This document shows, one piece after another, positions 1-9,562 of a stretch of DNA of 64,000 bases. The notes beneath the pieces are model-generated. The model did no database searches. It worked only from the letters and a program-made list of their open reading frames with translations, and was not told the origin of the DNA. The translations under genes were made by a program, and so were the position numbers. This DNA comes from Scheffersomyces stipitis CBS 6054 (lineage: Eukaryota > Ascomycota > Pichiomycetes > Serinales > Debaryomycetaceae), in NCBI RefSeq assembly GCF_000209165.1, contig NC_009042.1, forward strand, positions 2,356,001 to 2,420,000, read 5' to 3'. Every line of letters starts with the position of its first letter. Position 1 is the first letter of the stretch.

Positions 1-2395
1 GCAATACATTAGAAGATGTGTTCTTGGACAAACTTTTCAATACCTCTAGAATTTGAATAGACGATTGTTGAATCATACTGACGCTGGATACTATTGTTGC
101 CACATCACCTTCACCTTTGAATAGACGTTCTTTCTCTGAAAGTCCAACGTTATGGTGGTTACCATACTTGGAGATGATTGGCAAATAAATTAAGATTTTG
201 GAGTGGTAGTACAAAAATATCAATGTCAATTGTTGTCTCGAGTAGTTTCTCCAGATGGAATCATCAGCCATGTCACCCGTATCCTTAAGTGAAAGACCAT
301 TGATATCTATTTCAAACTTCAAGTCTGGAGGGAGTTCTCTTCTCCAACAATCAAGCATTCTATCTCTAGCAAGTGCCTTACTCTGGGTTTCTGCCGCTTC
401 GTATCTAGAAAAAATAGAATCTAATATGTTTCCTAATACCTTACAGTACTGCATCACACTTAAGGCAAACTTGGAAACTTTACCTACAATAGATAACTTG
501 GTGTTATTGACAACCAAGATGTTGACATTGTCATTGTCATCATCGTCATTTTTGCCAGCAAATGGCATGGCACATTCAACTTCGAAATCCTTAAATAATC
601 TAGGAACACCAAGATTGAAGGATGAATAGACATCCAAACAATAAACGCACCAAAATAAGATACGCCTTTCACCTTGCCTGAAATTCTGCAAGTTAACATT
701 CTCATCACTTCCGCTGATACCTAAAACAGCAGCAGGACATCTATGTAACCTTAATTGCTGTGCCATACTGATCACTCTACCACGTAATTCGTAGCATGTG
801 GTGATATCACCAGTAACCAAACAATAATGTAACGCCAATGACAATATCTGGAGTGATTGAATAGAACAGTACTTCGTGATCACACAGTTTGGTTTGATGA
901 ATTCGTGAATAAGATAGTCGTAGTGGTTCAAATATGCAACATATTTCTCGATAGATTCGTTGTTTCCAGACAAATGAGCATTTTTTGTAGCCAACAAACT
1001 CAAACATAACACAATGACCATGATTGCGCCAAACTTTTCAATCAGCTCGAAGGACACATGGTCATCTGGGTTGGAAGTATACTGTGATCCTTCTAAGATA
1101 TCAAGGAGTTTTACATAGTTTTTCAAAAAAGCGTTTTTGTCCATGATTGGAAGAGAATTTCCCCAGTCTTGAAAGTACACTGTAGTTAGGTGGTCCATAT
1201 CCATTCGTGGAGGTAACTTTATCAAATCTCTGATGAAAAAGGATGCTTCCGCATCATTAAGTTTCGAAGCATCTTTGTTCATTATCAACTTCAGTAGAGC
1301 TTCTCGAGGTGATTTGTACTTGCTACTTTCTTTAGGATTTTCTTTCAAAGATGCAATAGCATTTGCTGTTACTATAGAAGGCTTGGAGTTGTAACCATAA
1401 ACCTGGCAAATTCTGGCCAACAAGGTTGGAATGAACAAGGTTTCTTCTGTGCTACGGGGAATGGAGATTGCAACCAAAGAAGTAAGCATCTGTTGTTTGC
1501 TTTGGTGTTCAAGCTGTTGCTGTTGTTGTTGGAATACTTTATTCTTCTGCATCTGAGCGATAGCCGTAGCAGCAGCGAACGCTCCAGGCGCGGGACTGAC
1601 TTCTCTGTTACTCAAGTTTGTTGAATACGGCTTCAGTTTCCTATAGTCTATCACCAGGTACTCTTCAACGCTCAATAAGCTATCACGATCGTCGTCGTCG
1701 TCATCACTTAAGTTTATAGACCCAGCAATAGAAACTGGGGCTTGTCCATCATACATGGATCCTGCTATGGAAACCGGTCTTTCATGAACAGCATGTGGAT
1801 TTGAACATCCACAAGGACAACTGCCATCATGTGTATGCACTTCGGTCAGTTGACGGCTCTCTGTTTCAAGTAGGCTGAGATTTGAAGAAGTGACCTTATT
1901 GTGGTCTTCTACAGGTTCTTCCTTTATTAAAGACAAATTTTTAGTATTGTCAGCTTGGATATCAGACCCACTCAAGCCTGAATTCAATAATTCAAGCTGC
2001 TCGTCTCGAATATCCAAAAGACCAGCAAGTTTCTTATTTTCTGATTCCAATTGTCGTATTCTTTCCTCCAAGGTCTCTGTATATCCCTTTGGAAACGCTC
2101 TTCTTGACAACTTATCTGACACAATACATTCTAGGCCCACAGCTGAACAACTTGAGCATGGATTACGGCCATCGCACTTCGTTTTCTTCGCACGACATCT
2201 ATCACAAGCCTGTGCTACTCTTTCCTTAGAACTACCAGGAGCTTTTATGGTTTTCGTATTTGTCTTCGACACCGAAACTTTTGGTTTACCGTTCAACTTG
2301 GGCTTGGGAGTTTTGATCTCTTTCTGTATCTCCATATACGGAGAAATAAACAGCTCGGGCTCGAACTCCGTTTCCAAGATCGCCGTGGAGTCCAT
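1..2395 (-). CDS. CAT8: Zn2Cys6 transcription factor Cat8, 3' end outside the window
   Basis: Cat8 activates gluconeogenic, glyoxylate-cycle and other non-fermentable-carbon genes through carbon-source response elements. The frame is open from an ATG at 2395 to the left edge (about 798 codons), so the C-terminus is missing. An in-frame stop lies upstream of that ATG with no other ATG between. The binuclear zinc cluster is at residues 64-90 with spacing C-x2-C-x6-C-x5-C-x2-C-x6-C. It is followed by the Cat8-type linker (SDKLSRRAFPKGYTE) and a short coiled coil. A Cys/His motif (HDGSCPCGCSNPH) follows near residue 198, then an acidic run and a short polyQ. A fungal_trans middle region carries the family blocks SIPRSTEETLFIP and GRVISMAQQLRLHRCP. 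These blocks match S. cerevisiae Cat8 as I remember it, which separates it from other C6 factors. The gene is divergent from the NTG gene across 240 bp. Confidence 0.9.
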   Translation of the reverse strand, partial: MDSTAILETEFEPELFISPYMEIQKEIKTPKPKLNGKPKVSVSKTNTKTIKAPGSSKERVAQACDRCRAKKTKCDGRNPCSSCSAVGLECIVSDKLSRRAFPKGYTETLEERIRQLESENKKLAGLLDIRDEQLELLNSGLSGSDIQADNTKNLSLIKEEPVEDHNKVTSSNLSLLETESRQLTEVHTHDGSCPCGCSNPHAVHERPVSIAGSMYDGQAPVSIAGSINLSDDDDDDRDSLLSVEEYLVIDYRKLKPYSTNLSNREVSPAPGAFAAATAIAQMQKNKVFQQQQQQLEHQSKQQMLTSLVAISIPRSTEETLFIPTLLARICQVYGYNSKPSIVTANAIASLKENPKESSKYKSPREALLKLIMNKDASKLNDAEASFFIRDLIKLPPRMDMDHLTTVYFQDWGNSLPIMDKNAFLKNYVKLLDILEGSQYTSNPDDHVSFELIEKFGAIMVIVLCLSLLATKNAHLSGNNESIEKYVAYLNHYDYLIHEFIKPNCVITKYCSIQSLQILSLALHYCLVTGDITTCYELRGRVISMAQQLRLHRCPAAVLGISGSDENVNLQNFRQGERRILFWCVYCLDVYSSFNLGVPRLFKDFEVECAMPFAGKNDDDDNDNVNILVVNNTKLSIVGKVSKFALSVMQYCKVLGNILDSIFSRYEAAETQSKALARDRMLDCWRRELPPDLKFEIDINGLSLKDTGDMADDSIWRNYSRQQLTLIFLYYHSKILIYLPIISKYGNHHNVGLSEKERLFKGEGDVATIVSSVSMIQQSSIQILEVLKSLSKNTSSNVL

Positions 2396-2635
2396 TATAG
2401 GTATTGTAGATAGACGAATAGTTAACGGTGAGAAAAAAATCACACTAAATAACCGAGTCAAGATTCACCAAATCTGCTAGGCTCTTGGTTGCAGCTAGGA
2501 AGTTGCTTCTATAGCTGTATGTGAAAGTATTAGCTGTTTATAAGCTTGAAATGGAAAAAATTTGGCTGTGAAGAAAAACCTTAACCATCCTAAATGCTCA
2601 CAGTCACTTTGACTCATAAATCATAGTGTGATAAT

Positions 2636-3937
2636 ATGCCCCAGAAAAAATGTATTTTGTACTCCTGTTCCGGAGTTTGGACTTCGGAATCAGGGCCGAT
2701 TGAATCCGCACACGACCAATTTTTCATGATTATTTCTATGGCACGTAGTTGGCTCTTGTTGCACCCAAAGAAGCCGAGGTTATTGACAATGTCGCGGCTA
2801 AGAACCGCAAGTTCCACGGCAGTACAAGCCACGAAGAGAAAGAGAGTAGAAAAGGTCAAGATTGAATCAAGTGAAGAAAATGAGATTGAAATAAAAAGGA
2901 AAAGTTCTCGGCCCGCGATCAAGACTGAAACAGCGATTGAATTGAACAACGAGGTTACTGGTGTTCTATCTGACATAAAGATTGAGATCAAACAAGAACC
3001 AGCAGATATAGCCGATAAAAAGTCTGACCTGAAATATATTCCCCATATCAAGGTAGAAATTGAAAAAGACACTCCGCCTAACATCTTTCCATACATAGAA
3101 AAGCAACATCATGATCTACCCAAGGCTCCCAAGAATTGGTACAAGATATACAACGAGATCGTTACCATGAGGAGTAAGATATCAACCCCCGTAGACACAC
3201 AGGGCTGTGAACGAATGCCCAACTCCATTAACCCTAACGTAAGAACCAGAAACCCACGAATTTACCGATTTCAACTCTTGATTTCACTCATGCTCTCTTC
3301 ACAGACTAAAGATGAAGTCAACTACTTGGCCATGAAAACCATGCACGAAGGCTTATTGGCGAATGGATACAAAGATGGATTATGTATTGAAGCATTATTA
3401 GAGCTCACAGAAAAAGAGTTAGACGATTACATTTGCAAAGTAGGTTTTCACAACCGTAAAGCTGGCTACATCAAGAGAGCCTGTGAGATGCTCAGAGACA
3501 ATTTTCAATCAGATATCCCCAGTACCATCGAAGATGTTGTCACCTTACCTGGGGTAGGTCCAAAAATGGGCTATTTGCTTTTGCAGAATGCCTGGGGAAT
3601 CAATAGTGGCATTGGAGTGGATGTTCATCTCCACCGTTTAGCCCAGATGTGGTCTTGGACTTCCAAGAATGCGAAGACTCCTGAACATACGAGAGTGGAA
3701 TTGGAAGACTGGTTACCACCTAAGTATTGGGCCGATATAAATCCACTATTGGTAGGTTTTGGCCAGACAATATGTGTTCCAAGAGCGCCCAACTGTGATA
3801 TCTGCACGCTAGCTACAACTGGTTTGTGCAAGGCGTCCAAAAAAAGTCTTCTCAAGACTCCCATCACCGATGAAAGATTAAAAAAACTCAACAAGCAACG
3901 GGGTGATTTGTCGAAGCTCATTGCTGAATTCGTCTAA
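2636..3937 (+). CDS. NTG1: Endonuclease III homologue (DNA glycosylase/AP lyase, Ntg1/Ntg2 type)
   Basis: Bifunctional base-excision repair enzyme that removes oxidised pyrimidines and cleaves abasic sites in the nucleus and/or mitochondria. The protein is 433 aa. A basic, Lys/Glu-rich N-terminus (to about residue 155) precedes the HhH-GPD fold. The helix-hairpin-helix reads LPGVGPKMGYLL with the catalytic Lys, and GVDVHLHR holds the catalytic Asp. A C-terminal 4Fe-4S loop has spacing C-x6-C-x2-C-x7-C, where the bacterial enzyme has x5 in the last interval. Possible starts are at 2636, 2726, 2738 and 2789. Starts at 2726 or 2738 would expose a basic, leucine-rich, presequence-like N-terminus (MARSWLLLHPKK), so dual targeting by start choice is possible. 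The N-terminus has five SUMO-consensus motifs. S. cerevisiae has two paralogues and I cannot say which this matches better. Confidence 0.9.
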   Translation: MPQKKCILYSCSGVWTSESGPIESAHDQFFMIISMARSWLLLHPKKPRLLTMSRLRTASSTAVQATKRKRVEKVKIESSEENEIEIKRKSSRPAIKTETAIELNNEVTGVLSDIKIEIKQEPADIADKKSDLKYIPHIKVEIEKDTPPNIFPYIEKQHHDLPKAPKNWYKIYNEIVTMRSKISTPVDTQGCERMPNSINPNVRTRNPRIYRFQLLISLMLSSQTKDEVNYLAMKTMHEGLLANGYKDGLCIEALLELTEKELDDYICKVGFHNRKAGYIKRACEMLRDNFQSDIPSTIEDVVTLPGVGPKMGYLLLQNAWGINSGIGVDVHLHRLAQMWSWTSKNAKTPEHTRVELEDWLPPKYWADINPLLVGFGQTICVPRAPNCDICTLATTGLCKASKKSLLKTPITDERLKKLNKQRGDLSKLIAEFV

Positions 3938-4005
3938 CTTGTACATTACATGAATGCAAACAGTAGTTTCTCAATATAATATATATATATTTATTAGGGT
4001 AAGAG

Positions 4006-7000
4006 TTACAAATAACCACCTTCCTTGCAAAGGGAATAGAAGATACCATCCTTGTTCTCCTTCAATTTGTCTGGTGTATCAAATTCTTTAACTTCACCCT
4101 TGTCTAAAACCAAGACCCTGTCACTGTCCATAATAGTGTTCAATCTATGAGCGATGGTAATGATTGTCTTGTCTTTGAACTCCTCTCTGATAGTCTGTTG
4201 GATGATTTTATCAGTTTGTACATCCACAGCAGCTGTTGCTTCGTCGAGTACCAAGATCTTACTGGACTCGTGAAGAAGTGCTCTGGCTAAAGACAACAAC
4301 TGCTTCTGACCAGCTGAAAGATTAGCGCCATTTTCAGCTACCTTGGCATCCAAGCCTCTGGAAGTTCCTAACTCGTCTGCATTTTTACTTTCTTTCTTCT
4401 CCTGCTCGGTTGGTTCTGTTGTCATCTTTTCTACGTGCTCTTTCAAGTGAGCAGTTTCCAAAACTTTCCATAATTGTTCGTCTGAATGTTCACCAAACGG
4501 ATCCAAGTTTTCTCTCACAGAAGCTCTGAAAGAACTAGACTCTTGAGGAATAATCATAAGGTGACGTCTTAAATCGTATAATCCGATTTCATTGGTATTG
4601 ACTCCATCGATTGAAATATTACCTGACGCTGCTTCAATGATTCTGAATAATGCTAAAGTAAGCGAGGACTTACCAGCTCCAGTTCTTCCCACTACACCAA
4701 TCTTTTCCTTGGCATTAATGTTGATGTTAATGCCTTTAAGGACGAGATCTAAGTTCTCTCTATATCTCACAGAATAATTGTTGAACGAGATTGTACCGTG
4801 TTCCGGCCAGCTCTTCACAGGCTTCTTGTCTTCGATCTCCATTGGAGCCTCAGATGGAAGTTCACTATACTCATTGAGTCTTTCCAACACAACAATCTGA
4901 GTTTCAGCTTCAGCCCAAGTTCTCACGATTGCATTCAAGACATAGACTATATTCATGGCGTACGACATGACAAAACCAAAGACGGAGGGGTTCATAGGAG
5001 CACTGGTAGTCAAAGATGTAACAGCCAATGCGGCAGTAACGAACAAAATTGTAGACGAAATGAACTGCAATCTGATCGATAACCATCTCTGAATTCCCAG
5101 GATAATCAAACCTACAGAAATACACTCATCCACCGCTCCCCTTGTCATATGAGTAAATCTTTCTTCTTGGTTGAAAGCTTTGATCGTGTCAGCGCCATTA
5201 AGCGACTCCTGAATAGAAGAGATAATAGGACTCTTGGAAGCACTCTCGATTCTTTTTAGGTCTCTTGAAGCAGGAATGTAAAGTTGGCGAATGTAATTGT
5301 AAATAAATGACATGGGTATAAGGAAGAACAAGATAATTGGTACTGCGTAAATGATAACACCAAAAGTAATGAACGCATTAAGAAACGTCAGAGCCAACAT
5401 AATCAAAACCCATGGAATTTCCATATCAAGACTTCCAATATCTTCTGTGAAACGATTCAAAATTCTTCCCACTGGAGTCGTCTCAAAAAAAGACATTGGA
5501 GAAGCCATGACCGATTTGGCTAACCTAGTGTGGAAAAATGATGAAGCCGGAACAATACAGAATGTCCAGACAATAACTGAACTAATCAATACAAAACCCC
5601 CACCCAGAATACCAACAATTCCATAAAGAGTTAAGTAAAGGTGTGGATTGACAGTGTCTCCAGCAGCACTATTCTTCTCTGACCAATTTGTCAAAACGAT
5701 CTTATCCAACATGGTACATAAGTAAGTACCAATAGACAAAACCAAGTAGAGTATGATGTACTTGTAACTAGCTGCTCTGAGATAACTCAAAATAGCATCT
5801 CTCTTAACTTGACCTTTTCCAAGCTTCTCTTCCGTTTTTCCAGTTTTTCTTGCTGTATCATCTTCTTCGTCATCTGTATATTCGTGTCCAAATGAAACCA
5901 AACTTCCACGACGAAAGCCGCCAGTGTTTACTTGACCGGGATCAATACTCTCAGAAACATACTCGATTATTTCCTCTTCAACATCAACTGGGTCTATTTC
6001 CCGACGTTTGGTACTCGAGTGAGCTTGCTCACTAACTTCTTCAATTTCAGTTTCAGTTTCAGTTTCGGTTTCTTGGGACTTCTTTGTTTTTCCGAACTCC
6101 TGCAACAATTGAGCCAAATCAGACTTTCTTTCCATGACTGTATCGTAGTCACCGCTCTCGCTAATGGTTCCATTCTTCAACATGTAAATGTTGTGAGCTT
6201 CATGTAAAACGTGAACAGAGTTCGTAGCCAAAATGACTGTTTTTGAAGCAAGAATACCATTTCTACCTAACACATTGTCAATGATTTTCTTTCCAACATG
6301 TGCATCTACAGCAGAAAGCACGTCATCTAAAAGATAGATATCAGCCCCTGAGTAAACAGCACGAGCTAACGAAATTCTAGCTTTCTGTCCACCACTCAAA
6401 GAAATACCCTTTTCACCTACAACAGTCTTGTCACCATCAGCCAAGGATTGGAAATCACTGACTAATTCACAGACTTCTACTGTCTTCTTGTAGTTTGCAG
6501 CATCATATCTGTAGCCGAACAAAATGTTCTCCTTGACTGTTCCATCCAAAATCCATGGAGTTTGGGGACAGTAAGCGATTGCACCATTAATTTCAACCCT
6601 AGGAAATACATACTCAGAATCATCAGAATAAGGTTGTGTATGAATAGGAATTTCACCCAAGATAGATCTGATAAGGGTAGTTTTACCACTTCCAACCTTT
6701 CCTACAATACATGTCAATTTTCCTGCCTCGGCAGCAATGTTAATGTTAGACAAAGCAATATTGCTATGTGTTTCTTCAACCTGAGCCTCCTCATCGTGGA
6801 ACTTTTTGTTTGCGTTCTCCTTTGTAGACCACAACAAAGTGACATTTTCAAGCTTAACTGGAGTCGAGTTAGTAGGTGAGTCAAGTTTGTGGCTATAAGT
6901 TTTGCTATTTTCCAATTCAAGCTCGTCAAGTAAGAGAAAATCACTAATTCTACCAAAGGAAACTGCAGCACGAGAGTAATTTGAAATCAAGTGTGGAAAT

Positions 7001-8727
7001 TGCATTAATGGCTCAGAGAGAAGATCAAAGAGGACTAATGATGGGAAAACAATGTCTGCAGTTAAAGGAATGTCGTAGAAGAGAGTGAAAGCTGTGTAAA
7101 CTGAACAACTGATCAAGAATGGAACACAGCCCCAAATAAACATAACAGCAGCCATAATGGTTCCCATCTTTCTGAGTTCATTCAATTCCTTCAAGTCTCT
7201 AATGTCTGTCAACCTTTTCAACATTGGCTTTTCCCACGAATACAACTTGATGTTCTTGATGGACGTGAGAATGTCGTTTGTCAAGTTGGTTCTATCATCC
7301 TTGAATTTCATCATTCTCTTTTGGCAGTTGGCAAACCAAGTGAACAAAACGGTTGAAAAAGGTAGTACCACCAAGAAACCTAATAACCCTGCCCAGGTAG
7401 CATTGCCTAGAAGCCTATACAAGGAAACCAAACAGAAAGTCAATTTCAAAGGTGAACTAACAAAGTCCTGCAATCCATAGAAGAAACCTTTGATAACGTC
7501 AGTATCAACTGAGATATGGTTTATGATATCGCCAGTGGACTTTGCTTTCTTGGAATCAGGGGATAATCTTAACGATTTGGCATGAATAATTGAAACAAGC
7601 GACGAATGCACAGCATACATAGACTCGTACTGGTACTGGTATGCTTGATTAAATGTGAAGAACCTTGTACAGTTAATGGCATATAGCAAAATTGCAAGCC
7701 CATAACCAACGATGATAGGAGGTTTTTCTTCCGCGATGCTGCGATCTTGGAAGAAAATGATCAACTGACGTAATACAATGGGTTGAGAAAAGGTTAAGAT
7801 AGTCTCGAAAACATCAAGACTAAGATTAAGCACAAAGTAAGACAAGAACGATTTGAAGATAGCTGTCATTAGTGAAGGACCAGATCTGAACATCTCAGGA
7901 ATGAACCAGCTTTTTTTGGCAGCTGCCTTTTTCTCGTCTTCCCAATTCTCCGATAGGTTTGCTAGAGTAACGTCGCAAGATAAATGAGCCGAAGTATATG
8001 GCACTTCATCTTTCGTAAGGTCGTTCTTAGTATAAGCCTTGGAGATGAGAGGCTGGATCCAGTAGAAGGTCAAAAAGTACAAAATATTGTAGATGTTGTA
8101 AGGGTCTGTTTCCTGTTCAAATAAGACCTGGTAATCGGCGTTATCGAGAAATAACAACACATTCGAAGTCAAGACAACAGATATTTCACAAACATACGTG
8201 AAGATCGAAGTTCGGTAGATCGTGATAGTCGAAAAAGTGTCTTGAACAATTGGAACTACAAACAAGACAATTGACAGTAACCAGAAGAACAAGACCGCAG
8301 CATACGAAATTGGCGATTTTCTGGGAGCAAGCAATTGCAATGGGAGTACCAACAAGAGCAAAGTAGCAAAATAGACGATAATATTGATGTCATGAGACAG
8401 AACGTAGATGCCTAATATGGCCAAAGCTTGCAAAGTTATCACAGCAACTTTTTTGGGAAAGCCTATTTGCGAGTATGTCTTAGTGAGTTTCTTTGTAGGA
8501 GCGAAAAGCGCTGCCACGAGTTGCAAGATAAGCCAGGCGAGGAAGAAGTAATTCACATACAAAGAAACTTTCTTGACGAAAGGTGGATTCAACGCGTTTC
8601 CAGTAGGCGAGTACAATGGAGAAGTCCAATCTGGCAGTTCTAGCTCGTAGAACGACTCTAGGCCGACATTGTGAACAGATCCTAGCGGGTTCAGTTTCAG
8701 CAACCACAAATGCGTGATTGAGTCCAT
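4006..8727 (-). CDS. ABCC-family vacuolar transporter (Ycf1/Bpt1 type)
   Basis: A 1573-aa full-length MRP-type ABC transporter. Relatives in yeast vacuolar membranes export glutathione conjugates, cadmium-glutathione and bile pigments. In order: an N-terminal TMD0 of about five membrane segments (to residue 200), TMD1, and NBD1 with Walker A GKVGSGKTTL near 676 and signature LSGGQ near 776. A long acidic linker around 870-960 contains an (ET)n run encoded by a hexamer repeat. Then TMD2, and NBD2 with GRTGAGKSSL near 1346, LSAGQ near 1470 and ILVLDEATAAVD. NBD2 has a charged insertion of roughly 25 residues just before its signature. Both NBDs keep the Walker A lysine. NBD1 has Asp (LLDDVLSAVD) at the catalytic-glutamate position, as is usual in MRPs. 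The TMD0 places it with Ycf1/Bpt1/Ybt1 rather than Yor1; I cannot choose between Ycf1 and Bpt1. Confidence 0.93.
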   Translation of the reverse strand: MDSITHLWLLKLNPLGSVHNVGLESFYELELPDWTSPLYSPTGNALNPPFVKKVSLYVNYFFLAWLILQLVAALFAPTKKLTKTYSQIGFPKKVAVITLQALAILGIYVLSHDINIIVYFATLLLLVLPLQLLAPRKSPISYAAVLFFWLLSIVLFVVPIVQDTFSTITIYRTSIFTYVCEISVVLTSNVLLFLDNADYQVLFEQETDPYNIYNILYFLTFYWIQPLISKAYTKNDLTKDEVPYTSAHLSCDVTLANLSENWEDEKKAAAKKSWFIPEMFRSGPSLMTAIFKSFLSYFVLNLSLDVFETILTFSQPIVLRQLIIFFQDRSIAEEKPPIIVGYGLAILLYAINCTRFFTFNQAYQYQYESMYAVHSSLVSIIHAKSLRLSPDSKKAKSTGDIINHISVDTDVIKGFFYGLQDFVSSPLKLTFCLVSLYRLLGNATWAGLLGFLVVLPFSTVLFTWFANCQKRMMKFKDDRTNLTNDILTSIKNIKLYSWEKPMLKRLTDIRDLKELNELRKMGTIMAAVMFIWGCVPFLISCSVYTAFTLFYDIPLTADIVFPSLVLFDLLSEPLMQFPHLISNYSRAAVSFGRISDFLLLDELELENSKTYSHKLDSPTNSTPVKLENVTLLWSTKENANKKFHDEEAQVEETHSNIALSNINIAAEAGKLTCIVGKVGSGKTTLIRSILGEIPIHTQPYSDDSEYVFPRVEINGAIAYCPQTPWILDGTVKENILFGYRYDAANYKKTVEVCELVSDFQSLADGDKTVVGEKGISLSGGQKARISLARAVYSGADIYLLDDVLSAVDAHVGKKIIDNVLGRNGILASKTVILATNSVHVLHEAHNIYMLKNGTISESGDYDTVMERKSDLAQLLQEFGKTKKSQETETETETEIEEVSEQAHSSTKRREIDPVDVEEEIIEYVSESIDPGQVNTGGFRRGSLVSFGHEYTDDEEDDTARKTGKTEEKLGKGQVKRDAILSYLRAASYKYIILYLVLSIGTYLCTMLDKIVLTNWSEKNSAAGDTVNPHLYLTLYGIVGILGGGFVLISSVIVWTFCIVPASSFFHTRLAKSVMASPMSFFETTPVGRILNRFTEDIGSLDMEIPWVLIMLALTFLNAFITFGVIIYAVPIILFFLIPMSFIYNYIRQLYIPASRDLKRIESASKSPIISSIQESLNGADTIKAFNQEERFTHMTRGAVDECISVGLIILGIQRWLSIRLQFISSTILFVTAALAVTSLTTSAPMNPSVFGFVMSYAMNIVYVLNAIVRTWAEAETQIVVLERLNEYSELPSEAPMEIEDKKPVKSWPEHGTISFNNYSVRYRENLDLVLKGINININAKEKIGVVGRTGAGKSSLTLALFRIIEAASGNISIDGVNTNEIGLYDLRRHLMIIPQESSSFRASVRENLDPFGEHSDEQLWKVLETAHLKEHVEKMTTEPTEQEKKESKNADELGTSRGLDAKVAENGANLSAGQKQLLSLARALLHESSKILVLDEATAAVDVQTDKIIQQTIREEFKDKTIITIAHRLNTIMDSDRVLVLDKGEVKEFDTPDKLKENKDGIFYSLCKEGGYL
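6044..6072 (-). repeat. Hexamer microsatellite in the ABCC linker
   Basis: About four imperfect copies of the 6-mer GTTTCA on the plus strand encode the alternating Glu-Thr run of the cytoplasmic linker between NBD1 and TMD2. Slippage would change length in two-residue steps without shifting the frame. Confidence 0.8.
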
Positions 8728-9562
8728 GCTGCTCTACTGTTAGCGTAAAAACAAAACAGCGGCGTTGATAGCGTGGAAGATAGGAGAAGCAAGAATTCCG
8801 ACAATTAGGTGATAACTTACGAAATATCCAACACGGCAGGATAAGTATCTGAAAAATTGACAGACTGCTTCCAATTAACGAAAAACCAGCTCAACACCCC
8901 TGAAGAGAGAAAAATAGCAAATAAGCAATCGTGTTGAAAACTGGTGATAGATGCAAAAAATAGTTTGGTATAAAGTACAGTTGTGCCTTTTGGTTATCGC
9001 CACTCTTGTAATTTGAGTTGCCCATGTCCGGTACGGCTTCAAAGACGCAGCCATCCTGTATGCCATCGGTACGATTAACAATCACAGTTGATAAGGCACA
9101 CGAGATACAATCAGTTCTACAGTCCTACATAAGGGCTTCGACAGATAGTGTATGGAAGCTGGCGGAGGGGTGAAGCGCATCGACAACAGCACGCGTAGCA
9201 GAAAGGGATAGACTTACGATGTTTACCCCATTGAGACTTCCAAGTGTCAGGACCGAAGGTGATTGTCATGAACAGACTCGTGTGCAGTACGCCTATAGCC
9301 TGGTCAATCCGACCTACCCCAGGTTCACCGATAGTCATCAAGATTACAGAATAGTCACCAAGAAATATCCCTGTCTCCGAGCTTATTATCCGGCCACATC
9401 CAGACCCGGTGATAAAAGATCCACTAGTAGGTAACGGTGTGAAGTTCCTGACGAAAGAAGTTCGCTTCAGACTATTCACGTCATTGTCAATTGTAATCAC
9501 CGGCCTGGCTGGACCTATACCAATTCTATAAGAATGAACTACTGCTGTCCTTCGTTTTTTCC
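8728..9562. other. Divergent intergenic region, ABCC transporter and NGL1-like gene
   Basis: 835 bp between two outward-facing genes, so it should hold both promoters. Short open frames on both strands have no recognisable protein character. There is a TATA-like GATAAAAG near 9412, but I see no motif I would assign with confidence. Confidence 0.5.

Noticed and set aside
6477..6971. Short frames on both strands inside the ABCC gene
   Set aside because: All overlap a continuous 1573-codon gene with intact ABC motifs.
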